A stretch of 64,000 nucleotides of DNA from Aspidapion aeneum (lineage: Eukaryota; Arthropoda; Insecta; Coleoptera; Brentidae), in NCBI GenBank assembly GCA_963576565.1, contig OY755044.1:51157847-51221846 (forward strand), in the 5' to 3' direction. Positions 43,967 to 56,394 of this stretch are shown here, piece by piece. Under the pieces are notes generated by a model, which was not told the origin of the DNA, made no database searches, and saw only the letters and a program-made list of their open reading frames with translations. Both the position numbers and the translations under genes were made by a program. Position 1 is the stretch's first letter; the number at the start of each line of letters is the position of its first letter.

Positions 43967-46900
43967 GTGATAAGTCATGCTCGTAAAGATGAGAGACCTT
44001 ATTTAGAAGTGGATGTGCTCGGAAATAAGTTATTAGGTTTGTTGGATTCCGGGGCTTCACGTACCTTTTTAGGGAATCATGGTTGGTCAATCATCGAGAC
44101 ATTTGGTTTTTCACTTGATACCACGAAGACGATTTGTATGTGGCAAATGGTCAAAGCACGAGTAGTATTGGGACAGTGCAGCTTCCTATGCGAGTTCAGG
44201 ATAAATTTAGGTTAATAGAGGTCGTCGTCGATCCTGAGTTGTCGCACACTTTGATTTTGGGATTAGATTTTTGGATTTCGATGGGTATAGTACCGAACTT
44301 AAGTTCTAATGAGTGGCACTTTGCCGATAATAAAGATACAGAAGCAGACCAACAAACAACCCTTACGCCTTATGAATCAGAACGACTAGAGGAATTGGTC
44401 GATAAATATAAGACTATTATGGGTGACTCACTGGGATGTACAGACAGAGTAGAACATAAGATTACAACAGATGCAGCACCGATAAGACAACGTTCATATA
44501 AGGTCTCACCGGTCATTCAAAAACTTATTGATCACGAAATCGACGAAATGCTGAAACTTGATGTTATAGAACGGAGTAGTAGTTCATGGGCTTCACCAGT
44601 GGTAATGGTACAAAAGAAAAACACAAAGAAATATCGTTTCTGCGTAGACTACCGCAAATTGAACTCAGTGACGGCGCGTGATAGTTATCCTTTACCACTC
44701 GTATCCGAGACTCTTGACAAGTTGAAAAATGCTAAGTACTTGTCAACTTTAGATATCAAAAGCGCTTATTGGCAAGTACCAATGGAGGAATCATCGAAGC
44801 CACTAACAGCATTCATCTGTCGACGAGGTCTATTCCAATTTAAGCGCTTACCTTTTGGTCTTCATAATGCACCTGCAACTTGGCAGAGACTCATAGATAG
44901 CATCATAGGAAACGATTTAGATCCCTACGTGTACGTATATCTCGATGACCTCGTCACACAGAGCTTTTCTGAACATCTTAGAATTCTCGAGGAAGTCCTA
45001 CGAAGATTGCAGAATGCAAAGATAACGGTAAGTTGGGAGAAATGCCAACTGTGTAGGCCAGAAATGACTTATTTAGGATTCGTAGTGGACCGTCGAGGCA
45101 TCCGAGTCGATCCTAATAAAAAAAAAAATTAAAGCCATGTTAGAGCTCCAGAGGCCAAGAACTGTCATAGAAGTCCGTAGAGTTGTAGGTACAATTTCCT
45201 GGTATAGACGATTCATAGAGAATTTTTCAGCGATAATAGCTCCAATTACAGCTCTAACTAAGAAGAATCAAAAGTTCGATTGGACTCAGGACTGCGAAAA
45301 CGCATTTATTAAGATTAAGGAACTTTTAGTGACTGCACCGATTCTTACATGTCCAGATTATACCAAAGAATTTGTCATTCAAACAGACGCATCAGGATAT
45401 GGAATAGGAGCATGTTTAACGCAGCCTTATCCTCAAGGAGCAAGAACGTGTTTACACGACCACCGAGCGAGAATGTTTGGCATTGCTTTGGGCGATAGAG
45501 AAGCTCCGGCCATATATTGAAGGGATCTCATTTAAGGTCATAACAGATCATTTTAGCTTAAAATGGCTTCATAGCTTGAAAGAGCTCAGTGGAAGACTTG
45601 CTCGTTGGTCTGTAAAACTGCAGCAATATGACTTTGAAGTAATCTATCGGAAAGGGAAAGATTTAGTTGTCCCGGACATGTTGTCTCGCGCAGTACCTAT
45701 GATTGATACAATTTCGCAGCCCAGAGACGTTTCAACAGCAATTAAAGATCGATGGTACCAAAAGATGGTAAAGAGGGTCGTAGAATCACCGTTAAAATTT
45801 ATGAATTGGAGATACACTGATAACAAGTTGTATAAATATTTCAAACAAGAATACTCTCAACTTTCACCATCTAACGAATATTGGAAGGAGGTAGTCCCCA
45901 AAGATCATAGGCGTAGAATTATTGGAGAAGCTCACGATCCTCCTACCGCAGGACATATGGGTGTGTATAAAACCTTCCACAGACTGGCAGAAAAATATTA
46001 TTGGCCAAAAATGCTCCAGGACGTGGCAACTTTTGTAAAGAAATGCTTTGTCTGTGCAGCTCATAAAGGTTATACACAAGGTGTATCTGATCAGATGATA
46101 TCTCACCCAAAATCAACTCGTCCTTGGGAAATTATTTCGACGGATTTATGTGGACCTTTACCTCGTTCGACAAAGGGTAATTGCTGGATTCTCGTCGTTA
46201 CGGACTATTTGAGTAAGTTTTCCTTAGTTTTTCCAATGCGAACAGCCCCTACTCAAGCTGTTGTCAAGCATCTTGATGAGCAAGTATTTATGGTCTTCGG
46301 AGTACCCCGTTTGCTACTTTGTGATAATGGCCCTCAGTTCAAAAGTAACGAGTTTAAGCGTTTTGCTGAGAGTCATCAGGTTAAAATTCAGTATAATCCG
46401 TATTATCACCCCAGAGCGAATCCAACAGAAAGGACGAATCGTACGTTAAAAACCATGTTATGTTGTTATGTGAAAGACAACCGCAGGAAGTAGGACGAAC
46501 AAATACATAAACTTGCCTGCGCAATTCGTACTGCAACCCATGAGACAACCAGGATGTCTCCTTTCTTTGTTAATTTCGGTAAAAATATGTGTTTGTCAGG
46601 AAAAGATTACTCCAACCCAGTTTTGTTATCTGATCTCCATACTCTGGTGTCCAATCCGCAGCTGAAAGTAAGAACGAAGGTTTCCGGAAACTCTATGCTG
46701 ATGTTAAGAGAATGTTAGAGGTGGCGGGAGTGAAAAACGTAGTTCAGTATAATTTGCGTACAAAGGTACCCAACTTTGTTGTGGGTCAGCGTGTTTGGAA
46801 GAAGAATTATGTGTTGTCAGATGCTGCGAAGTTTTTCTCGAAGAAGTTAGCACCGAAATTCGTTGGTCCTTATGTGATTAGGAATAAAATTTCTCCATGG

Positions 46901-47008
46901 ATATTTGAGCTTCAGGAACCATCGGGTAAAGTACTACCAGGGAGTTGGCATGCCAAAGACCTTAAGTCGGCAGCGGACCTCTCCGATTTGGGGGGGGGGA
47001 TTATGTAA
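43967..47008 (+). pseudogene. pol: Ty3/Gypsy pol (protease, RT, RNase H, integrase)
   Basis: Protease LLDSGASRTF (44030-44070). RT 44134-45132 with CVDYRKLNSVT, LDIKSAYWQVPM (first catalytic Asp), FQFKRLPFGLHNAP and VYVYLDDLV. A frameshift in an A-run at 45121-45131. RNase H with TDASGYGIGACL (45390) and a second shift near 45490. Integrase zinc region (GHMGVYKT...CFVCAAHK), core (ISTDLCGP, LCDNGPQF, NPTERTNRT) to 46493, a stop near there, and a C-terminal GPF/Y-like segment (KFVGPYVI) to 47008. Replication functions of the element; no longer functional. Confidence 0.9.
46989..47003 (+). promoter_or_regulatory. Polypurine tract of the Gypsy element
   Basis: A run of ten purines (ggggggggga) plus tta directly before the 3' LTR start at 47004, the expected plus-strand primer. 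It overlaps the end of the pol frame. Confidence 0.8.
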
Positions 47009-47793
47009 CGTGTCATTTTTACGTTTAAGGCAAATGCTACATATTTGTTTTATTTCTGTAAATAACCAAAACTATCCGATTCGTTTTTCTGTACACACAT
47101 TAAGGGTAATTTATAGAGCTAGGTTTTGAGGTTATATATTGTCCAGAAAGTTACCTTATAGAGGAGGTATCCCATCATATTTTTGTAACCACTGCGCACG
47201 TCGCATTATTTGGGCATCGTAATTGGAATATGAGATCACAGGTTTCGGGAGAAATCACATAAAAACTTTTCATTGTTTTGTTTATCTGGAATTCCGTGGT
47301 TATGCGAAGTTTACGAAATCAATAATCAGCTGTTTTAGCGACCGCGTACGTTCAATAAATAGACGAAATGAGAAAAGTATTCTAATCCAATCTACCCGGT
47401 ATAATTCTGGGGAATGGCGGGTTGGTTTGGTGGAAGCGCTTTTTTTATAAATGGGTTTGAATCCTTATTTGAATTTAACCGGGAAAATGTGGTTGGTACT
47501 GTGTCCTGTCCCCACCAAATTAAAGAACTATATCAGGCATCTTCACCTTTTTTTTTGTGTTCCCTGGCAAAGTGTCATTTTCTTTCTTTCCAAAAAGAAT
47601 CGGCGTTGGATCGACAAGCCTCTGGGATCGCCATTGTTTTTTTGGTTACTGGCACTGCAGTGGATGCAGGTTCTGTCCCAGAGACTGTGAAAGTGAGTCC
47701 GTCGTGTTGGGCGAATTCCAAGTGACGGCTCACATCCTCTGAGTGAGGGATTCAAGACCTGCACCATTTCTACGGAAAGAAGCGTGGTAAGTA
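47004..47793 (+). repeat. 3' LTR of Gypsy element, internally deleted and truncated
   Basis: It begins tgtaacgtgtcatttttacg. Relative to the 5' LTR it lacks about 1.04 kb at 47410, and it diverges just after the gtaagt donor of repeat X. Confidence 0.85.
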
Positions 47794-47929
47794 ATTTTTT
47801 TTATATGTCTTTTTAATCAAATTAATAGTGGTTTAATTTAGACTGAGTGTGGGTGGAAAATCTTGTTTTTTTATCTTTGTGTTAAAAAGAAACTTACAAA
47901 TGAGGGTGTTAAAATGTTTGGTTTTTATT

Positions 47930-49451
47930 CCTGGTCGGGCCGGCTGCAGCCGTGGGCCGATTTGTTGGGTCATCGGGCTCATTTTGGGGGGAACAGAGAG
48001 GTTATTTTTGGACAATGGTTAATAACTCATTTAATCAATCAAGGGACGACACTGCGAACTCTTCGTTTACAGCTGATTATGATAGTAACAACAATAATTT
48101 TTCTATAGGTCTACTAAATGTACGTTCTATGAATACCGGTTTTGATGAGCTTGTAAACTACATTTTTAAATACAACTTTGACATATTTTGCCTTAATGAA
48201 ACGTGGCTAAATGATCAAATTTCCGAATATGTCTATAGTATTCCCGGTTATTCATTTATAAGACAAGATAGACAACAGGGTAGAGGCGGTGGAGTGGCCA
48301 TTTACATTAAAAAATATTTAAAATATAAGGAAGTTCTGTTCGATCTTAATTTTATGGAAAATACTGCAATTAATTTTAATATTGGTGGCAAGTCATACTT
48401 ACTAATTAATATTTACAGTGTTCCATCTGAAAGTAAGTGACAATTTCTGGACACGTTAAAAGAATTTTTAGGATTGGTTACCCCCAGTAATGACTTTATC
48501 ATTTTAGCAGGTGACATAAATATAAATTATTTGGAGAATAGCTTATATTCAGAATGACTAAAAATAATCCTTAACACTTTTGAGCTTACACAGCATATAA
48601 CAGAGCCAACTATAATAAATTTAGCCACAAATCAATCTAGTTTAATAGACATGATAATATCAAACAATAGCCTTACCACCTGTAAATCTGGTTCTCTTTC
48701 TATATCTCAATGCATAACTGATCATAACTTGGTATTTTCTACATTTCCTTTACCAAAAATACAAAACTCAAAAAAAGAAATTTTTTATCGCGCGTACAAT
48801 AAAATAAATATGCAGCAGTTTTTAATGGATGGACAGAGAATCGGTTGGGACCTACTTTACAACACGAATAATGTGGATGAGAAGGTAAATTTTTTTAATA
48901 CTAACATTTTAAATATTTTAGAAAAGCATGCCCCTATAAAGACAAGAATAATTACCGAAAAACCCTTTTTGCCGTGGCTAACTGATAACATACAACTAAT
49001 GATAAAATTAAGAGATAAGGCACATAAAAAATTTTTAAGGACTAGGCATGAATGTGATTTAAACTACTACAGACAGTTAAGAAATTTTACAAAACATGCA
49101 CTAATAAGAGAAAAAAAATCATATTTTAATACGCTTACACAGAAAAAGGGCAAAGCATTTTGGGAACATGCAAAAAAATTAAACATTACAAAAAACGCAC
49201 CTAACGACATACTAGACGACTTACAGAATGCAGAGACTATTCACAATTTTTTTCAGGAAACAGATAACATGGTCGACACAACTTCAAATGATTTAGTGAA
49301 TTTTTACAATACCAATAGACTCATAGACAATGTTGCATTTTACAAAATAATATCTTCAATCTCTTCAAATGCCATTGGTATAGATGGGATTTCAATTAAA
49401 GATTTCAGGATTCTGCTCTGGTGCTTTAATAAATATTATTAATAGCTGCAT

Positions 49452-49485
<34 letters not shown>
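47930..49485 (+). pseudogene. Non-LTR retrotransposon fragment (CR1/Jockey-like endonuclease to RT start)
   Basis: APE-type endonuclease motifs in order: LNVRSMNTG (near 48110), LNETWL (the catalytic Glu), GRGGGVAIYI, AGDININ (around 48510), SLIDMI, and CITDHNLV in place of the usual SDH. In-frame stops lie at 48438 and 48557. The linker (48651-49440) leads to the RT start IGIDGISIKDF, and after one shift LINIINSCI, where a TA microsatellite ends the element. The catalytic RT core is missing, so this is a 3'-truncated copy, opposite to the usual LINE truncation. The exact left end is uncertain and may be at 47794. Confidence 0.82.

Positions 49486-49497
<12 letters not shown>
49454..49497. 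repeat. (TA)22 microsatellite
   Basis: Uninterrupted TA dinucleotides at the end of the LINE fragment; likely unstable in length. Confidence 0.97.
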
Positions 49498-49498
<1 letters not shown>

Positions 49499-50095
49499 TC
49501 GACCGTTGTATCTTGTGACATCCAGCAAAAAGTCGGTTTTTGTGACATCCACTTTAAAACCTAGTTTTATCCAAAAATAAAAAATATGAAATGTAATAAA
49601 AAATATTTTATTTTTAATGCCATAAAAATATTTATATAAACTCACAAATTTAGTAATTAAATTTTTCATATCTTTGTGGCATCCATTGTATATACAAAAA
49701 ATGTTCACGTTGTAACATCCCTAAAAATTTGTGTTAACTTGTGACATCTAGCGCTGTTGCCAATGTTTCATAAAAATAACGGATGTCACACGTACCTTTA
49801 TGATAAAAAGAAATATACACTGGATGTCACGAGGAAACAAATAACAAATAAAATATACAAACATATTATGGATGTCACAACATATGCAAATAAGAAAAAT
49901 ATATACTGGATGTCACGGATAAGAAAATAACAAATAAAATAATATACAAGCACGTTATTGATGTCATAATATGCTAACAAGATGAATATACGAGAAGAAC
50001 TAAAAAAAATACGGATATTATAAGCATAGGTACGTAAATAAGGTAAGTTTATACTAGATTTCACGGGGAAACAAATAAAAAATCAAATATACACT
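49498..50095. repeat. Region with many ggatgtcac words in both orientations
   Basis: tgtgacatcc occurs on the left (49514-49760) and tggatgtcac on the right (49790-50070), at least eight occurrences, giving a loose inverted architecture. No gene. Confidence 0.7.
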
Positions 50096-51059
50096 TGTAT
50101 GCTATAGTGATGGGTTAATTTCTAGTAAGTTGTTTTTTAATAGCTGCTATTGGAAGGAAGCAGCTTTTAAGTGCCATCGACTGTAATAAAAAGCTCATTT
50201 TTAAAAAGGGCAGGGTGGGATCTTTTTTTGTTTTTTTTTATAAAAAAAGTTTAGTACCTAATCTACTCTTAGTATTGCTTTTTATATATTGTTTTGTACA
50301 AAAACAAGCATACGATCAAATAAAGTTTTGTGGTTGGCTTTTTGCACGTCAAATTTCTACATATACATGATGGGTGAATTTTCTATAATTATAAAAAAAT
50401 TACTCTTTCAACGTTTATCATTAGTGAAAAAAAAAATATATGTAAATAAATTTGTAGTTCCTTTGACGTTAAAGAAACTCGTCAGATTAAATTTTATCTG
50501 ACTAGATTTAAAAATTCCTTATCTATTTAACCTAACTTTAGTTAAATTTAGTTGAAAAATAATCAGCTTATTATTAATTTTTGTACCAAATATTCACAGT
50601 TTGTAGGTCAAATTACATAAAAGTTGTCCGTTTTTGTATGCAACTCCCATTGTTTTTTTGGACTCTTAAGTTTTTATCAGTCCCAATTTTTCCTTTCCTA
50701 GGCCGTGCAGCAAAAGCTAGGAAAGGTATAATGTTCGACGGAATTTTTTGAGATAACTTAGAAATATTTTGTGACATCTGTTTGTTTGTGTGTATGTCTA
50801 TCCAGTCCACGATGGCTTTGGAATCGCTAGACTAATATTTATGAGATTGACTCTTGCGAACTTTGTTATTATTAAAGATAGAAAAAAGTTTAAAAGGGGA
50901 AACTAGTAGAATTTTTGCCCCTCTGTAAGATGGTCTTATTAAAAAAACAATCAAGCAAAAAAATTGAACACCCTGTATTTCATAAGTTTTTCTAATAGAT
51001 CTTCCTATTCTAAAAAAAATGGTTTTTCGATTTTTTTCCAAAAGTTAAAGATAACGAAG
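50096..51059. other. No gene recognised
   Basis: AT-rich. A ctaggaaaggtataatg segment with tgtttgtgtgtatgtct at 50715-50800 looks like an old dispersed repeat similar to 51940-52040. Confidence 0.4.
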
Positions 51060-51483
51060 ATATTGTTACGGGTTCACAACGACAAATTAAAACTCGCAAT
51101 TGTTGAAAACGATACGTCAATTTATTTTCACAAATTATGTACAAAAACACGCACTTAAACTTGCTAATAATTCACAACTATAATCGGTCTATTAACTTCG
51201 TGTTAATCTTACCACCACTCAGTATGTTATCTGTGACTGACTGACTGATGCACGACGTCCGGCCTTATATATGAGGGCTGCCTACTATTCTAGAACCCTT
51301 CCATCCTTGTTCGATTCGCAATCATTCCAGCCCTTTTCTAGACTTTCGCATACCAGTTTGTCACAGATAACGCAACTAAAACCTAGATTAAGAATACAAC
51401 CATAAAATACGTCAACCTAATACTACACTAAACCTAAATAAATTCTAACTATAAAATTTAAATACTTAAATTTGTAACAATAT
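51060..51483 (-). mobile_element. Solo LTR (416 bp), Gypsy type
   Basis: LTR 51064-51479 has the inverted termini tgttac...gtaaca and is flanked by the 4-bp duplication atat (51060-51063 and 51480-51483). A TATA-like tatataaggccgg on the minus strand suggests transcription leftwards. No internal sequence remains, so it formed by LTR-LTR recombination. It differs from all other LTRs in the window. Confidence 0.88.
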
Positions 51484-52315
51484 TTTAAATTGAAAATTAC
51501 GCCAAGGCAAGTATTAAAATTTTATTTAATAGAAGTAGTCTAAACTCGAGTCCAAATGTAATTTTAAATTTGGATTATCTTTGTTTATAACTTTAGGAAA
51601 AAATTCAGAAACCTAATTTTCTTTAGACCTTTTGTAAACTTATAAAATACAGGCTGTTCAATTAAAAAAAAATATGTTTTTCTAAAAAACTTGAACCTTT
51701 GTTTACCTTTAATAATTACAAAATTAGCAATAGTGACTTAATCAGAGCCACCCTCGGTAGTGGAACAAATTGATCTCAATAATTTGTAGAAGCTTTCTTT
51801 TCTAAGATATTTACAAAAAATGTTTTCAAAGCTTATGTATACCAAGGAGTTTACTTGGAGTATATTATTGGGCTAGGAAGGTATCAGATCCGTCATGTAT
51901 TCATTTATTTAATAAAATATCTGATGTATTTGGACCTATCCTAGCAATTTTTGTCCTGACATCTGTCCATATGTGTATGTGTGTGTGTGTCCGCTGAACC
52001 GATTTTCATGAAAGTTAGGGTTCGACATTGTAACGATCTGAAAGAAGTTTCGTCAAAAATTTTAAATCGAAAAAGTTAATATCAAGTCAAGTTTTTTATA
52101 CTTAGAATCAGTGGCGGATCCAGAGAGATATGTGTTAAAAGTAGCTTACCGCCAGCTCTATAAAGTGAAAAATAAATTTTTATTTTTATTCATGTATTTC
52201 TTATAATTGTGATCACTAGGTTTAAATATTGACAAACAATTAATTTTGAAAAACATGCTAATATTGAAGGAGGCATTTCTTAGCTCCGTTTTAAGAAAAA
52301 ACTTCTAATGCACAT
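51484..52315. other. No gene; repeat debris
   Basis: It contains a cctgacatctgtcc...gtgtgtgtgtgtccgc microsatellite-linked repeat (about 51950-52040) and a cagtggcggatccagag stretch (52111) typical of a DNA-transposon end. Confidence 0.4.
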
Positions 52316-52478
52316 ATACAGGGTGTTAAAGATTTTCAAAAATCTCATTTTTATTAGTATCTGTGATACCACTTCATTAATGGAAGGTGTACACCTAATT
52401 ATACAAAAAATATCTAGAACAGCATCAAAGATACTAATAAAAAACGATAATTATTGAAAAATATTGGCACCCTGTATA
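52316..52478. mobile_element. 163-bp MITE-like element with acagggtg termini
   Basis: It begins atacagggtgttaaagattt and ends inverted (ggcaccctgtatac). The termini resemble those of 33171-33307, the internal part does not. Confidence 0.6.
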
Positions 52479-52674
52479 CTCAATGTAAAGATTTTTAGGA
52501 GATAATGTATATTTAAAGTTTTTTCTTAAATTTGACCCAAGAATTACGTACTCAAATGTTAACATATTATTCAATAACGCCCTGAGCATATTGTTTAAAT
52601 ATAATGAACAAAGCAATTTTTACCGTTTAATATAAAGTACTCGTTATAAACATGTAAAAAAAGATATAAAATAA

Positions 52675-52884
52675 TTATTTCTTATATTTGCTAACAATAA
52701 ATATTTTTATTTGTGGCCAACTCTTGTTATTGAATATTGTAGGATATCTTTTCTTCAAGTCCTCGCACTCTTTTTTCTTGGGTGGAATTTTTAATTTCAA
52801 ATGTCTTTGAAAATATTCCACTGCAAAATTCTTTTGTTCATTGCTCCATTTTATTAATGTTCGGACACGGCCAATTTTTTTAAC
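52675..52884 (-). pseudogene. Terminal exon of a transposon-type protein (Trp-rich KxPPKKxEC family)
   Basis: Minus strand: a tttttag acceptor just above 52884, then 69 open codons and a TAA at 52675-52677. The product reads with regularly spaced aromatic and charged residues: LIKWSNEQKNFAVEYF, HLKLKIPPKKKECEDLKKRYP, NKSWPQIKIFI. This pattern closes many uncharacterised insect proteins that I associate with transposons; it looks DNA-binding (helical, three Trp/Phe-centred helices), but that is inference. No upstream exon was found. It could be intact as an exon, but I call it a gene remnant. Confidence 0.55.
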
Positions 52885-55343
52885 CTAAAAAATTAAAATT
52901 AGGTTCCATTGGATTTTTTATAGACTTACATTAACCAATCTTTATTTATCTTTGAATAAATAAGTTTATTTATTAGTCTAAGAGCCCAGTAGGATTTTGG
53001 GCTTGAATTGCAAACCGATACTCGTATATTTTAATCGATTAGTCATAAGACATGTCCCAAAAAAAATGGAGATACCTGCGAAAATCCTGCATAAACAACC
53101 CGCCATCTGATTAGCTTCTACTATAATGGCCTCTACAAAACACTATCAATACTTTGTTTTTTATTTGTCTCTATACTGTAAATTATGTAGGTTCCTCAAA
53201 TACGTTGTTTTTTTTTTTAGGGTTTTTGATTTTTTTAATGAAAACTACTGGTTTTACCAAAAAACATAAAAAATAAAAAATATGCGGATTGTTAAGATGT
53301 ATTCATGGTGGGTCTAATATTAGGCGGTTCTCGTCGAGTTACACTAAAAAAACTACTAAATTGGCCTATACCCCCAGGGTACAAAATTTTCATGTTTTCA
53401 CCAAAGTCATGAAAGTTACTAAAAAACTATACAGATCGAAAAAGGATGTCAAGCTAAATAAGGAACGGCTATTAGTTTCAAACGGAAACTGATACTGACG
53501 TAGATATGGCGGCTTAAACATGGCCGAAGCGTAATTTACAATTTTATTTTTGAGGGTAATTTTTTTATGTATAACGAACCCCTACGGGGTCAAAATGTAC
53601 CCCCGCTCAAAGACAATTTAATTATCTTTAAAAAAGGATAGCTTACTTTTTGTCGTAAAGTTAATAGGTTTCCTGAAAAACACAAAAAATATGCGGGATA
53701 CATAATTCGATGTTTTCGTTCCATAGAAGTACGACAATGGCATGGGTCCATTAAGGGAAAAAATAATTTATGCACAGATAAGCTAACCCGCAGTTACATA
53801 TTTAAACTCGTAAAAAGACTTACAAAAAACATATTTGATATTTTTCTGTTAAATTGACAGGTGGTCACGTGATTTTGACAACTTTTTAACGGTTTGAGCT
53901 AGAGACTTGGTTCTTATTTTAATTTGTAGACAAAATTATCCAATTTTGTCGACAAAAACGTTTAAATTTTAAAAATTTTGAATACGGTGCCGCCTGGTGC
54001 CCAAAACCAATTTTATGACTGGTCGAATCCAAAATATAAAGTTAAAAGGAAACTGTTCCATATTTAAAATATTATACTTCTCCAAATTAATTTTTGAATT
54101 TTTTTGATAAAAATCTTGATATTGGTATATTTTCCTTTGTTGTTGCGGTAGTGTTTCTGAAGCGAAATTTTATTTAAAACTGGTGTCACCCTCTAAAATT
54201 CGCCAAGAAAAAAAATGCTTTAAACGCTACTTTTCGTTTTTTTTAGGCCCGATCTGTCACTTTTTATTCCTGATTGTCACTTTTTATCCCTGACCCGTCA
54301 CTTTTCATCTCCATTTCAATTGGCACCATTTCTAACTTCGTTATCCATGAATTTTCAACACCGAGAAAATATAAAGGGTGTCCCAGATAAATTTCGATTT
54401 CGAAAACTGTGCAAGAAATACAATATTGGTTAAAATATAGATACAGATGCTGTATAGGAGTTAAAAATATTTACAGAGGTTTAATATATATTTGATAATA
54501 AAGACAATTTTTAGTTTCTGCTTTTTTCACATTTATCCAAACTTGTATTTCTTACATAAATCTCCATAAAAATAGAATGAATAGTAGGTAGGTATAATAA
54601 AGTAAACAAAATAAAAATTTTACAAAACCGGTGCCTAAAAGTGCAAAAAATAGTTCACGTGACTAAAGTGTCTATTTATCCCTCAGCAAATCGTAGCCCT
54701 CGCTAGGCTCGTGCTACAAGCATTTCGCCTTGGATAAAAAGTACCACTTCAGGCCCTAGGAAAATATTATACTAGGTATTGATTTCTTATTGTTATTGCT
54801 TAAAAATCCCTTGATCCCCCTAGGTACGGCCTTGTTATGAAAACTTTAATTGTGTGACAAATTTTGTTGAACTTGAAAATGTAATTCTCAGTCCTAATTT
54901 GTGGTTCGTAAGATGATTTTTAGCATGTTTCTTACATATTAAAAACCGGGATTGTGAGGAACTTGAACCTAATTAAAAATTCATGGCACGTGTCAACCCG
55001 GCCGACAGTCCTTAGGTGAAGCCCAATCCTAATAAAAAATAAGCGCGGCATTTTATGTTTTACACGGGGACATCCACTTCCTCTGACACGGCTCTCTGTC
55101 TAGTAATTGTTTAAATAAATCAATCTACTTACCTTTAAATTCAATACACTTTTATTAAAAACAAAAAAACACTTTGCCGGAACATTTGCTCGATTTCTAC
55201 GCGGGATCACAAATAAAACCAAAACATAATTATGTAAATGTGGATGTCATAGAGAGACGAATTTAAATCGAAGTATACATACTCAACTCACCCCAGGGCT
55301 GGCCGATTGCGGACCGGCCGTTTGCAAAAATAAAATACCTACA
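52885..55343. other. Long stretch without recognised gene
   Basis: AT-rich, with short G-poor stretches, two tcactttttatccctga-like repeats near 54260-54300, and an aaagggtgtcccagataaat element end at 54373. The 67-codon frame at 53289-53492 has no recognisable domain. Confidence 0.4.
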
Positions 55344-56109
55344 TAGTAGACTTTAAAAGCGCGTAAAAGGCTTCTAGAACCGATTTTCGTGTGCACTTCA
55401 TTGCTAAAATGTAAGACACAATTTAAATCATTTCTTACACCCTAAGAATGCAAAATCAACTGGTCGTCCAAAAATCGTCGTGTGCAGGGGGTGGTGGGGG
55501 TAGTTTTTCCAAAAATTTGGAAAAAATTTTTTTTGCATTTTTTGAATCTATAAATTGTGCTCATGACTCCACCAAAAACATATAGGAATATTACTATCAG
55601 AAACATTTATTTTTCAATGTTGAAAATATCGTTCTTAATGCTTTTATATGGAGTTCCCTATTAAACAAGTGCTTGCCCTGAAAACGCGTATTTATAATAA
55701 TTTATAACTTGTTATAACTCGAGAACCCTTTGCTTAATCAAAAAAATACCTTCTGTAAACTTTGTGTATCAAAGATCAGGGATCACAATGATTTTTGAAA
55801 AATGTCAATCGAACGCACAGTTTTTTTTAAAGTAGCAAAGAGTGATGCCATGACGCGACGAACGCAGCAGACACTGACATGCGACGAAGGGTCAGATATT
55901 TTACAAATGCACGGCGGGCCAGGCGAAACGCGACTCTATGTCTTGAGACAAGTCGAGACACACATAAGTTCGTTTTTCGTTTACACTCTCGCGGTTACAG
56001 ATGTTTAAGTTACTTACTTGGTTTTTTGCTTGTGAATTGCGTTATGTATAAATGTTGTGCTTGTTTGATTTGGCCGTGAAGGGCCAAATATCAAAGGCTA
56101 GGCGTAAAG

Positions 56110-56215
56110 AAAAGGGAAATTTAGTTCTATAATAGAATGTGACTCTCGGCCATACGGGCCTCCAATTTATTTCTATATTAGTATGTGACTCTCGCCCCCC
56201 CCCCCCCCCGAAGTA
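56110..56215. repeat. Short inverted part of the aggcccgtagggcc array, with a C17 run
   Basis: Units gtgactctcggccatacggg and tgtgactctcgcccc lie in opposite orientation to the array at 57900-58440. A poly-C run follows at 56195-56210. Confidence 0.8.
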
Positions 56216-56394
56216 GACTATTTTTTTAAAATCAAGCTTTTAGGGTACCACCCTCCACTTTTTTCAAAGTTGGGAAAAACGAAAATAATCATAGCAATGT
56301 TAGTCTTATTGAGAAAACCAAAAACCAAATCGGAATAGGTTTAGTTGTTTTTGAGATATCAGTGTTTGTATGTAAAAATTTGAAGGGTCAGATC

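Larger units (their letters stand above)
39066..47793 (+). mobile_element. Ty3/Gypsy LTR retrotransposon, decayed
   Basis: 5' LTR from 39066 (tgtaacgtgtcatttttac), gag from 43121, protease, RT, RNase H and integrase to 47008, a G-rich polypurine tract, and a 3' LTR starting 47004 with the same sequence. The 3' LTR lacks about 1 kb present in the 5' copy and stops matching at 47793. The domain order RT-RNase H-integrase and motifs (VYLDDL, HMGVYKT, STDLCGP) are Ty3/Gypsy. Several stops and shifts make it inactive. Confidence 0.9.

Noticed and set aside
55802..56079. Overlapping 68- and 66-codon frames in the left arm of the 55-kb palindrome
   Set aside because: The right arm carries differences that interrupt the frames, and no domain is seen; noted only as part of the arm.
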